Shown here one piece after another: positions 52,401-62,500 of a stretch of 64,000 nt of DNA. This DNA is from Trichomonas vaginalis G3 (lineage: Eukaryota > Parabasalia > Trichomonadida > Trichomonadidae), in assembly GCF_026262505.1 (NCBI RefSeq), contig NC_067207.1, positions 14,786,082 through 14,850,081 on the forward strand, in the 5' to 3' direction. The notes beneath the pieces are model-generated. The model saw nothing but the letters and a program-made list of their open reading frames with translations, was not told the DNA's origin and did not search any database. Each line of letters opens with the position of its first letter. Within the stretch, counting starts at the first letter, position 1. A program made the position numbers and the translations under genes.

Positions 52401-55270
52401 GGATCGTAATTCCACTCTACAACCCTGTATTCCGATATCGATTGCAGGAAAGCGTTGAAAGTTGGAGAGCCATGATACTCCGCCACTTTACAGGCCGAAA
52501 TAAAGTAGAAATCTTGCAATGTGGCAACTCCGCATTTGATAAACTCTCCAACGAAATAATCTGCATCGTTTGCTGTTATCCTTCCACTGACTAAAATTTG
52601 ACATATTATTGAAATGCAGTCTTTTCTGTCGTATTTATTAAGAGACTTGCATGCCGTTAGTAATGTTGGTACTGTGCAGTCTTGCCACAATAAGGAAATC
52701 GCTTCTTTGGCTGATTCTGAGTAATCTTCACTCAAAATCATCGAGGCTTGCTGAACAATGTCATCGGAGAACGACGGGAATGAAAGAGCAATCACTTTCA
52801 TGGAGTGCCATTGCTTTTCTGATTGTAAAGAGTTGCAAACTACTTCAGATAATTCTGCATTTGCCAAATCTGGATGTAATTTAGCAACAGCGTTGATAAC
52901 ATAAGGTGTACGTTCGTTGTCAATGATTTTGTAGAAAAGAGTGAAGTTTTTCTGATCAAAATCTGCTGGATATGCCATAATGCAGTCCAAACACTCATTT
53001 GTAAGGTAAGGATCGAGCATATATTTGGTCGCAACTATAACAACATGAACACCCATGTTTAGAGCGCATTTAAGAAGATATCTGACGTATGGAAGAGTAA
53101 TTTCGTCTTTTAGAGTAGGTAAAATCATTTCTGGTGTGATCTTTTGACTTAATGGCATCATAGCTAACAGTTCCCATGAGAGTTCATTGAAATCAGGAGT
53201 TGTGGAAATTTGGAAAATTATTGTTTGCAAATCTTTCTGGGAAATGTACACAGATGGGATAAATGGCTGTTGGTATGTACCTGTGCACTCAATATTGATC
53301 GTTCCGTGGTTCTGGATCTTTAATTCTGAAATTGTTTTGGAATTTGGCTGAATTTTCCTTTGATCATGGATGAAACAAGTAACTGTGAGGCCAGTGAGAT
53401 TATATACTTTCTTTGCAATCAAGTTTAATGACGAATCAGCGTTTGCTGCCAATTGAAGAACAAATCCATTTGGAAACCTTACTAAAACTGAAAGATTCGG
53501 GTATTGATCGATAAATCTGTAGACATTATACTCATTTAGAACCATATTTTGTTCAAGTTCCACTGTCAAATCTCTAAATAATTCCAAAATCTTCAATTTC
53601 AAGAAAGGTTTGTTCGCTTGGTTGAGGTAATAGAACAAGAAGTCATAAGCAGCGGCATTTTTGGACTTCATGATGTTGATTAAAGCGTCATGAGGAATTT
53701 GAGCGATTTCCGGCGGAGTTACTTGATAAGCGTGGACCAAAATGTTCATATTCGAGATTGGGAAGGTCTCTATGACGAAATCAGGAGAAATTTCGCCTTG
53801 TTTCATGGCATAATAATAAATAAAATCTACGATGAACTTTATTTGGTCTTTTGGAGCTGTTGGATACTTCACCATCTGTATGCAAGTATTTACAAACTTA
53901 AATCCAGCGTTACTGAACGCATTTAATTGAGTTCTCAACAAAAACTTGTCGAGATACGAGAAAAGGTTTGCATCCATGAAAGCAGTGATGAACTCTGATG
54001 GCATTTCGGATTCTGTTGTCTCGAAGTACGCAATCAAAAAGTTTTTAAGGACTTCATTAGTTTTGTACTGGCGATAGATCAAATCTCTGAACTCATGCGT
54101 AAAGTAGTTACAATGGCATTTCAATAATGTGTCGAGTAATACGAATTCCTTGTTTTGAATAATCCTTTTTTGGATTAATTCGTAAAATTGGTTTTCTATC
54201 GAAGGGTGAACGCGAATATTTCCTGTAAGTAGTTCGGATGGATACTGGGTTGTCGTTTCAACTAGTTCCTGGCTGAAATTTGTCGGATATTGTAATAAAT
54301 CTACAACTTTTTGCTGGGGAAGCATATGTAAAACCTCACGAGCTCTGTCGTACAGTGATGTTGCCAAATAAAAAATATCATTATATTCAAAAATTTTCTC
54401 TAAATCTTGAGATGTCAACACATTCGCCTGAACGAAGTAATTAAACGTCTTTGGGACATCTTTTATGTTGAATCTTCCTGCCATATAGTATTTATGGAGT
54501 TCATTTGTTTTGATATATTCAATAAAAACTTCTTTCTTAGTAAAATCAATAAGAAGTTCGTATAATCTTATGCCATCATAGAAGCTTGACTTCATTATAT
54601 TCTTCACGGCATTAAGAGCTGCAGAAATGGCTGGTCCGGAGTTGTCAAGATAAGATAATAACGGAAAGAAAACAGAAGTATCTTTAAATGAGGCTGGAAA
54701 TGTGTAGTTACGAACATATCCGAGAAAAGAATTAAGTAGTTCACCAAAGAGTTCCGCGGTTAAGTAAGGTTTCATTCTAAACATCATATCAGCGATAGAT
54801 TCAAGGTGTTGCATTGATGGAGGTGGTGGTAGTTTCAATCGTTCAATGCATTCTTGAAGTACGTCGGATTCTATGAACTTTTGAACAACTAATCGATATC
54901 CTGAATCATCTTGAAGATATATCTTATTTTCCTTGTTGAGAATGTTTTCGAAAACCTTCTTTAATGTAAATGCTTCTCTGAATATCATGTATTTGAACAT
55001 TAATATAGAATTACATAAAGATTTTAAAATTAGCTTGTATCTTTCCCTATTTTGATTGAATAGATTTAAGAATATATCAACAATGGTTGGAAAAAATTCG
55101 TTGATGAATTGCATTTCAAACTTTTCGTCTATATATTTGAACTTTGTATACAAATCAGTGACAATAGCATCAAAATTAGGTAAGAAAGCTGAAATATCTG
55201 AGCCACTCTTGAGAGTGTAAATCAATTTAGCCATCCGGGTCTCTTCATTTGAGGGAATTTTCAGCTCCAT
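49433..55270 (-). CDS. giant ubiquitin-specific protease (peptidase family C19) with Ubl domain
   Basis: A 1945-residue deubiquitinase. The catalytic Cys976 is in NLGATCYLNAVIQQL, the next box is HEQQDASEFLLSLLNAL, and the His box at His1155 is GTPDSGHYISFV with the Asn/Asp of INDTESSIV after it. All three catalytic elements are therefore present. A ubiquitin-like domain lies at about 590-665 (FPNGFVLQLAANADSSLN ... ISELKIQNHGTINIE). The rest is helical solenoid, as in USP9X/USP24/USP34. The distance from the QQDA box to the His box is only about 115 residues and holds no CxxC pairs, so the Zn-binding fingers of usual USPs are missing. The ATG at 55270 is chosen; an in-frame GTG 60 bases upstream sits in an AAAAAGTGA box and is leader. 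The stop touches a truncated surface gene. Confidence 0.9.
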   Translation of the reverse strand: MELKIPSNEETRMAKLIYTLKSGSDISAFLPNFDAIVTDLYTKFKYIDEKFEMQFINEFFPTIVDIFLNLFNQNRERYKLILKSLCNSILMFKYMIFREAFTLKKVFENILNKENKIYLQDDSGYRLVVQKFIESDVLQECIERLKLPPPPSMQHLESIADMMFRMKPYLTAELFGELLNSFLGYVRNYTFPASFKDTSVFFPLLSYLDNSGPAISAALNAVKNIMKSSFYDGIRLYELLIDFTKKEVFIEYIKTNELHKYYMAGRFNIKDVPKTFNYFVQANVLTSQDLEKIFEYNDIFYLATSLYDRAREVLHMLPQQKVVDLLQYPTNFSQELVETTTQYPSELLTGNIRVHPSIENQFYELIQKRIIQNKEFVLLDTLLKCHCNYFTHEFRDLIYRQYKTNEVLKNFLIAYFETTESEMPSEFITAFMDANLFSYLDKFLLRTQLNAFSNAGFKFVNTCIQMVKYPTAPKDQIKFIVDFIYYYAMKQGEISPDFVIETFPISNMNILVHAYQVTPPEIAQIPHDALINIMKSKNAAAYDFLFYYLNQANKPFLKLKILELFRDLTVELEQNMVLNEYNVYRFIDQYPNLSVLVRFPNGFVLQLAANADSSLNLIAKKVYNLTGLTVTCFIHDQRKIQPNSKTISELKIQNHGTINIECTGTYQQPFIPSVYISQKDLQTIIFQISTTPDFNELSWELLAMMPLSQKITPEMILPTLKDEITLPYVRYLLKCALNMGVHVVIVATKYMLDPYLTNECLDCIMAYPADFDQKNFTLFYKIIDNERTPYVINAVAKLHPDLANAELSEVVCNSLQSEKQWHSMKVIALSFPSFSDDIVQQASMILSEDYSESAKEAISLLWQDCTVPTLLTACKSLNKYDRKDCISIICQILVSGRITANDADYFVGEFIKCGVATLQDFYFISACKVAEYHGSPTFNAFLQSISEYRVVEWNYDPKVVKKAKVATGLRNLGATCYLNAVIQQLLHLPMLFAEINELQPSSLWIDHLQELMREMKLTNKQFSDPSKIIEEFNGFGTKLNPHEQQDASEFLLSLLNALPIKKHFECKIIDDDKGDDFLILPLSLEKDTLDLNDYIITQWPNILCLQLSRFDFSKSNGERYKINKAFTFPLEIDFGKKKYKLNGVINHKGTPDSGHYISFVRKDDQWILINDTESSIVPEDQFLQEVYGHKSQDESAYLIFYVQEGFNDRETHIPSDIVEVIEANNHSHAQKLLAFEDFCFEVMPKASYGTLIAYFANIYIHSRKAESATIFRTALFNKLGAEKTAIFTLNYFLNNVEHAFANIVSQDISKLLMDIIIVCFNLAGASNSLDFATSLLRTFAETASQWRQANYMLPIFDSFLKLNGSIQLAQERNWGTLLAEVCASALSPDRSPTFLENCDISPLLVFLNATATSSTDAHCLRNISQTISHSPKSVPHFYHSIEHLCGINAVPLAEGCAYFIDGHTIDRKQSLVYSRIVHCQTRQDLEMLYNEAAGIEVSRFAIINQLMKYSASPNIHQTIFAKFSILCVGGLFSDDADERAAAKALTECMASQQTVQMMNEILMSTQNPTVDFMRALIICTKKVVDPNSPLPMILEPLMNLLTIDNLRTHKEHLLLLLCYSDERIDSAFYNITKSILELDRQSFPYIASILQFIHPRVVGALFMLEGWRECARTLKDPSQFIDFLRGTNFLRALQIAAAVALERRDTQRLTLLAQYLTTDADIQDAAIVAIQANQWSVITQLANSLKNFRIPPQIAASIALQDSHAMALYCEMRDKAAIIQELKNMDDIGGAASAAIAEIDPLEGLAILNRTKEPGTTRILDVLSTKNIPASSAEIALKIFIQPMDLARRNFCLRVLKIPGVDASKFAQKVQFNQLDDIVRVGILLESNPKLVEALAPYIANLMKMEWYNLAPLVYANDKRTIESAMMSLYMKTNANMADALFIQK

Positions 55271-56283
55271 ATATTTTATGACAGAATAAAAAAAATTTAT
55301 CGGAATCGAAAGGCTTTGAGATATTTTCACTTTTTGTTTTGGATATTCCGCATTTTATGATGGTCACTGTTTGAATAAGAAAAAATCAAATTCAAAAACA
55401 TTACATTAAAAGTGTCAAAATTTAATCTTGTCACTTTTAACCACGATACATCAATATTTTCATCGGACTTTCCAGCAAAAATACTATTAACGCATTGATA
55501 ACTCAGTCTACCCCTGCTTTTTATTAAATCAAAATACAATATCAGCCAATGCTTTGAATGAAATCTTTGATGCGTAAGTAGGAAACTGATTATGGAGTTT
55601 GTCATTAATAAAAACCATTTTCGATGGTATTCTTGGCTGAACAAGATATGTTTGAAAATTTTTAGTGTTGAGAATAAAGATGGCTATGTTTTCCATCTAC
55701 TCCAAGCAAGTTTCTATGGAACCCTTTCCTTACATAAAGTGTTCGTGCTTTTAAACTGCATCACAGTGATATTTATTTATAAAAAAATTAAAAACTCCAA
55801 TAAGGTTTCAAAATATGAAGTTGTTATGATGAAATGGCATCAAATTGTTACAGCATTGTTGAATTTTATGAGTAATTTTAGATTTTATGAGATATATCTT
55901 TAAATGAATCAAGCAAGATGAAAAATATGATTATGAAAGCCTGTAAATGCATTATTTTTTATATCTAATCGATAAGTAGCATATTCATATTCTACAAGGT
56001 ATACTATTGACATTAAAAAAAAAAATATCAAATCCTGATTTTTATTTATTATAAATATCTTCCTCTAAGGTATAAAATACTTTTCACCATAACCTAAATT
56101 TAGAACTATTAGAAGCATATTATAAGCTATGAAAAAAAATTTAAAAAAATCAAGATTTGTTTATAAGAAGGTAAATAAGGCAGTTTACTTTGATGATGGA
56201 TGCCAATAAAAACAAAAGATCGGCTATCGTACATTTTTTCCCAATATCTTTTTTTAATAATAAATATAAAAGAGACAAATACA
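55271..56283. other. USP leader and intergenic region
   Basis: Minus-strand boxes AAAAGTGAC (55430-55438) and AAAAAGTGAAAA (about 55326-55337) lie upstream of the USP gene, with a 24-codon short frame (ATG 55401, ending TGA at 55327) between them. Right of it a + frame of 103 codons (55592-55903) has no support. The rest is AT-rich. Confidence 0.45.
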
Positions 56284-57753
56284 TTAAACAGTTCTTTTGG
56301 CCTTAGCGTGACGACCCATGAAGCGCTTGTTAGCATCAAGGATACCATTGATGTTAGCGTTACCAGCATACTTGAATCTCTTGATAGCAGGGATACCAAG
56401 GATTGTAAGGATGACAAGCAGTATAGAGCCGGCAAACTGAGTAATCATCATCATATATAGGTTATCCTTTGTATATGTGCAGAGAAGGAACTTGTCCTGG
56501 TAAATTGTATTCTTTGACCATCTGCAGGTTGTGGAGTTCTCTATAACCATCGTAGCAACGCACTTCTTCTTTGTATCAGCTAAATGAGTTGTAATATTAT
56601 CATGATTTGCTGTAGCTTCACCTGGATAAAAGAATGATTCAGCTGTTATACTCTCATTTATAATTTGATCCCACGTAATATTTTTGTGAAGATCAGTACA
56701 ATTAGATTTATTACAAAGATCCTTGAATTCGTCTAACGATGTCAAGCATTTGTAAATGAAGCGGTCCTGGATGAATGGATATACAGGAGAAGAAACGCAA
56801 GGAACGAAGTATTGAAGACGCATTGGTAAGAATTCGTCGTTCTTAGGTGAAGTGTAATCTTCAATTTCTGAACAGTAATCGAGGACAAGTTTGGAGCCTG
56901 CAAGATGGATACCGAATGAGAAGAAGAACAAGCAATCTGATATAGCAAACAATATAACCATGATAAGGACTGGACTTCCTTTATGGACAGAACCAGCAGC
57001 AATACCTAATGAACAGCCAATTGTAGAGAGGATGAGGTTAAAAATGATGACGAGCATACGGAAGATTTCGTATTTCTTGAAGAAGAGACGAGTTTCTGTT
57101 GCTTGTCCTTGAGCATATCTGAGTGAAAAAGCAAGGTCTTTTTGAAGGTCTTCATTTGTAATATCGACAGAGTAGTTGTATGTTGAGGCATTTTCTAATT
57201 CAACCTTGTCAAACTGGGCTTTTAATTCAACGGAAGTTAAATTGAAATTGTTTGTGAGAATCTTAAGTCCCTTGTGAAGATCAGTGTTAGCAAAATAGCC
57301 GTAGATGAGAACAGCTTCTAAGAAGAAAGATATAACAATGATAGCGTAACGATAGAAGTTAATGTTACTTTCACGATAACCTTTTCTGCGAACGTTTTTG
57401 CCACCGCAGCAGTTGCAGAAGTATCTGCCGAGCATAAGTGAAATCACAACTATCATGAAGACTAAACCGATGATACCTGGAATCATAATATACATAATTG
57501 TCGATTGAATATATTGCTCATTGTCCATATCAAATTGCTGGTCAATAACGGAAAATGATATGTCGATGCGAGGAAGTTTGTTGATAATTGTTGTTGTAAC
57601 TCTGGTGACTTTTCCATTTGTTGGTATACGCCAATCGCCATTTCTATCGTGCATTACATCGAAAAAGAGTGATGTTGGTATTCTGAAGTAAGCCACACCA
57701 AGTAATAAAACTAGGAGGGCTGTAACAGTGGGAATAACAGTGATCTTTCTCAT
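56284..57753 (-). CDS. polytopic membrane protein, prominin/tweety-like topology
   Basis: A 489-residue protein with six hydrophobic segments: about 5-24 (VIPTVTALLVLLLGVAYF, signal or TM1), 88-110 (IMIPGIIGLVFMIVVISLM), 134-156, 233-258 (MLVIIFNLILSTIGCSLGIA), 264-286 and 436-458 (FAGSILLVILTILGIPAI). Two extracellular-type loops carry N-glycosylation sites (NFNLTS, NITNE-like; NESITAE, NITTH, ENSTTC) and paired Cys (CLTSLDEFKDLCNKSNC). A Cys cluster RYFCNCCGGKNVRRKG follows TM2 on the cytosolic side. Layout resembles prominin and tweety proteins, which organise membrane protrusions or act as channels; by eye this is topology, not proven homology. The tail NKRFMGRHAKAKRTV is basic. A TTCATAAG Inr-like box lies 7 nt before the ATG. 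Confidence 0.75.
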   Translation of the reverse strand: MRKITVIPTVTALLVLLLGVAYFRIPTSLFFDVMHDRNGDWRIPTNGKVTRVTTTIINKLPRIDISFSVIDQQFDMDNEQYIQSTIMYIMIPGIIGLVFMIVVISLMLGRYFCNCCGGKNVRRKGYRESNINFYRYAIIVISFFLEAVLIYGYFANTDLHKGLKILTNNFNLTSVELKAQFDKVELENASTYNYSVDITNEDLQKDLAFSLRYAQGQATETRLFFKKYEIFRMLVIIFNLILSTIGCSLGIAAGSVHKGSPVLIMVILFAISDCLFFFSFGIHLAGSKLVLDYCSEIEDYTSPKNDEFLPMRLQYFVPCVSSPVYPFIQDRFIYKCLTSLDEFKDLCNKSNCTDLHKNITWDQIINESITAESFFYPGEATANHDNITTHLADTKKKCVATMVIENSTTCRWSKNTIYQDKFLLCTYTKDNLYMMMITQFAGSILLVILTILGIPAIKRFKYAGNANINGILDANKRFMGRHAKAKRTV

Positions 57754-57760
57754 TTTAATT

Positions 57761-57768
57761 CTTATGAA
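57761..57768 (-). promoter_or_regulatory. Inr-like TTCATAAG box
   Basis: On the minus strand TTTTTTCATAAGAATTAAAATG; TCATAA partly fits the trichomonad initiator pattern and lies at the usual short distance from the start codon. Confidence 0.4.
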
Positions 57769-59523
57769 AAAAAAGTCTTAGGGAGATTTTTAAGAATGTT
57801 TGTAAAGTTAACAAAAACCACACAAACATATTATCAATATTTGGTATTGTAATAATATAGCAAATTACGAAAGTTAATTTTAACGAGTTGTTCTTTTGGT
57901 GGAAAAAATTGAATCATATTTTTCGGTTATTGTAAGTTTTTTGAAAGTTTTTGTAAGGTTTATGCGCCAACATTAATTATATAAATGCATTGACCTTTAA
58001 ATGTTATTCCCATATATAATTTGTAAGCGCTTTGAATTGTACTTCTTTTTTTTTCAAAATATAACGAGCTAGTTATTGTTTTGCAATATAAACTATGCTG
58101 TTAATATCTTTCAACACTCTCTCGGAGCTCGTTAATAAATTTTTCACTTTTGAATTACTTTCAAATTTATTTATCTGGTAAAGTTATTTTATTAACATAA
58201 CTGCATCAAATCTAAAATGGTTTACTCATTGAATTATCAATAATTGAATCTAATTTAATCGTAGTGGAAGTAGTCATTTTGAACTAGTGAATCAAAAGAG
58301 ATATTCTATCCACTGTTTGAGTTCTACAAGCCAATACTAATATTATAACATAACATACTTATAGTACAATTAATCACTACCTTTCAGATTATTAACTTGC
58401 ATGAATCCTTAAATTTCCAAAACTATATCTTCATTTTTGAGGACCCTTTCTTTTAAAAATGGCATTTACAAATAAGCAATAAACATCTTGTCCTTTTATA
58501 TTATATTTTTATGATAGATTTAAGTCACACTTTCTTATTATTAACTTGATTGAGTTCAAGAATAAACATAATATTTATGATTGTACTTGTGAAAGCAATT
58601 GTTACGCAAACATGAGACATTATTCATTTGTTTCCAATAAGATAAAAATCTTCAAGATTTCAGCCTTTATTATCATTTATTTATAAGCATGATAATTCGT
58701 GACAAAAAATTATATCTGATATTCAAACTATATTATATTTCGGTTTGATATGAAACAATTGTTCGTCAAATTACGGAAAAATGCAGGTTTGTCCAGGAAT
58801 TTAATATTTTAAATAAATATACAATGTTTTTCAGCATCCCTTTTTTTAATGTTGAATGATCGCAACATTCAGAATCGCAATCTCGGCTCATTTCTCAAAA
58901 TGATTTAAAAATATTAGGTGATTTATTAATTCCCCATGAATATCTATATATTCTCGTATTCCTGGGCTCCTATAATGGCAAATGACCATAAAACAATCCC
59001 CAGAATAAAGTTATTTTTGGGCATTGGCCTTTTTAGTGCTACTAAAGTATGCTATTGACAATCTATTTATGCAACAAAAATACAATACCATATTTTTTTC
59101 ATGGTTAATTAACAAAATGATAAACAAATGGTGATGTTTCTCATTATTAATACATGTAGATAGATGATCTCATAGTGTATCTAACGTTTTGAAGCAGTGT
59201 AATTGCATTGACACATAAAGAAGCAAACATTTATTACATTCTAAAATTACATAATATTTATTTATAATAAGTACTTATCAAGTGTTCTCTGGTACTCGGT
59301 TATAACAATAGCACTATTATTAAATCTTGAAAAATAATACAAAATTTTGATTGTCGGAATGAAAAGTGACAAAATTACTATGTCTAAAAACTGATAACAT
59401 TAAAATTGTGTCTAAAAAATTATACCGAAATTATTATTAGTTTGATAGAAAATATTTGTCGGAATTATTCTTGATATTGTCAAAATTGCGAAATTTTTTA
59501 TTTGAAAAATTTTTTATTTTTTA
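57769..59523. other. 1.75-kb divergent intergenic region
   Basis: AT-rich spacer with no gene. Near 58062-58135, AACGAGCT and AGCTCGTT form an 8-bp inverted pair about 60 nt apart. AAAAGTGACAAAATTAC at 59362-59378 is a promoter-like box on the + strand, about 150 bp before the next ATG. Confidence 0.5.
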
Positions 59524-62500
59524 ATGACTGATTTTCATATGTTAACATTAGAACAATATCTTACAGAAGACATTGGCGTACCTATTGATGAATATACAAA
59601 AAAGGTATTGTATGCTACACTTCAGGAAATCATGCAATCTCGAGCAGATTATTTGCACACATGTGAAATCCGTGAAAAAACCAATGATGATATCAATAAA
59701 CGAATATCGAAATATGTTGATTATTTTACTACTGTTAGAAACGAAATAAGTATTATACAAATAATCAAACAAGATTTTACTTTCTCATTTCCACTTAAGA
59801 GCGAACACCTTTTAGAATACTTCAATAAAATAATAGAATGCACAATAGGGAAAGATTTTATTATTCCTAAAATTGTGGCAAATTCATTTTTTTCAGAATA
59901 CAGTTTAATTACACCAAAAACTATTGAAGAATCAGTAGCCTACGCGTACGCTCAGTTTTCAATCAGTGATCATTTGATTGATGGTCTTAATAAAGCTATT
60001 GATTCACTTTACAAAATTGTTCAATTTGATCAAAAGATAAAATCATTTTCACATCCATCAATCAATATCGAATTCGATCCAATCAACAACAAAGCATTTC
60101 CACCTCTTACAGATAAAGAAATTCCAATAAGTTACATCACAACATTGATGTCTTTCAAAATCTTCGAAATGTCAAAAGAAATCATTTCAAACAACAATTA
60201 TTGGAAGATTGATGATGCAGAAAATCAATTAGAAATATGCGTCAGAATCATTAACAGTTGCTACAATGATGAATCGATTAATTCCATAGTTATTCCAAGT
60301 GTTTTAAGGGCAATTGTTGTTTATTTACACATTTATTCATTTAGAGATATCAATAGTCAATCAAATACAATTTTACTTGATAGATTGATACAAACACTTA
60401 TATCATGTGAAGCATTTATTGATGTTGAAAGTGTTAAAGAATCATTTTCATTGATGGTTAAATTAGTTCCAAGAGATATTTATTCTGTTGATTTTTGCAC
60501 AAAAATTTTGACAAAAATTCCACCAATGAAGCTTGATGAAAAGAATCCACAATATGTCTATTTTGCTATTTATTCACAAGATAAATTAACAGACAATGGC
60601 ATTATTTCATGCATCAAATACATTTCTTTTCTCAACTTTTTGTTCGGAGTTGATAAATCTCTTGTTCATTTCATTTCCAATGTTTTCGCTGCATTAAAAG
60701 ATTCACATAATATCGTCATCTTGAAGGCATTGATTGAAGAAATGTCATGCATTGCAAATGCACCTTATATGGCCATGGAATTAATTGATCAAGCAAGAAT
60801 CAATTATGATCTTTTGAATGAAATGTTTGAGAAAAATCAAAAATCATTTTCTCTTTATTTGACATGTTTCATATCAAAAATGATCGATAATTTTTTCGCA
60901 ACAGATGATTTCATTCCAATTTCACAACAAATTCTTCCATTTTGCGAATTTTCCCTCAAGAACAAAGAACAATTTGTAAATATCGAAGAAGCAAAAATTC
61001 CAAATTTAATTTCAAATATTTATGCATCAAAACTTGATGAAAAAGTCATGAAATAAATTGATTATTTGCACAAGAAGATTCCATTCATACAAAAGGCTAA
61101 ACCATCAAAAGATATTTTTGATATCGAAATGAAATGTTTCGCAACATTGCTTCAAATTACAAAATCCGTTGAAATATTTGAAAAGTTTACAAATGATTTA
61201 CAAAATGACGAAAATACTTCTATTCCAACAATGATCAGAAACATATGGAAGAAAGTTTATACAATGAGAAGAAATGCCGTGGATGCAAATCAGAACACAA
61301 ATGCTAACTCTAAATCATCAGATCTCAAAAGCAACTTTTCAGAATTTTCAAATGATTTCACAACAAAAACAAAATTTGTTTTGCTAAGTAAAATCGAAAA
61401 TGATTTTGAAGAAGTCTTCAAATTCATTTCATCCAAATATAGATTTAAATTCATTTTGGAAACATCTCAAAAATTGAATGATAGAAACATTTTAAGAATC
61501 AAGTCAATTGATTATTTAATCGACACTATTCCGAAACTTGATTCGGATAATGAGTTCTTCTTGGTATCAAATTTGGGTTCAGATTTCCATAGATGTGATA
61601 AATGCGATATTAAAACATATAATGAACTCCAAGATAAAATTACAAAACTTTATGAATTCATGAAAGCTAGAACTGATGTTGTAACTAATTATAATTTTCT
61701 TGCTTATTCAATGCATGTTACTTGCCCATATAATACATTAGAAAAAGCTATCAAAAGCAGCAAAGATAAGGTAAGAGAAATTTCATGGATTGTTATGTAT
61801 AGAAATGCAATTATAACAAAAGGTGAAGATTACTTGAATGGATTAATTCAAATTTCACAAAAAGGTGATTCAGAAAGTCGTAAATTGAAAGCATTAGCCA
61901 TATTGCAACGTCTCAATGGTCCTTTACCAGATATGAAGAGCTTAATTGAGTCATTTTCTAAAGACAAAAATAGATATCTTTATATTAATCTTTCTACAAA
62001 AGAAACAAATAATGAACAAGATATTTCATATCTCAAGCTATTTTTCAACATGTTCTTGGATACAATTGGCAACTATGTTACAAAGCAAGGCGGATTAATC
62101 TCAGTTATTGATGAACTTGTAAGTTTCATTAGATTACTTTTGAAAAGTAAAAGTTCAGCAAAACACGAAATTGTTTCGAATTTAATTCATGAGACTCTTA
62201 GAGGATTATCGCCAAATTTCAATAATGCTCAGCTTGGTTTATTTGTCGTGTTAGGCGTTGGCGGATTTCCAGAGTTTTCACTGCATTATTTCAAAAATGG
62301 AAAGGTTGATTATATGACATATAAAATGAAAGGATCAATTCCTTCAGCAAGAGTTCCTTTCGATCCAAACACATTCCACATTACTAAAGAAGAAGCTGAA
62401 AACTTCGAAAAAGTGTTTGAGTACATTATAAAAATGAGCAAGGAAGTTATTCCTGAAAAAAGAAAATTAGAAATTCAATTATTTTTGACATCCTTTGTTT

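Noticed and set aside
55592-55903. 103-codon + strand frame as a gene
   Set aside because: No domain, no promoter-like box, no similarity to families in the window, and it overlaps the USP upstream region on the other strand.
3201-61056. A changed genetic code with TAA/TAG read as Gln
   Set aside because: Most intact genes end at TAA or TAG at sensible points (for example the KKYD tail of the lectin, the DADFG tails), and sequence after those stops is not protein-like. The in-frame stops lie in decayed or repeat genes.
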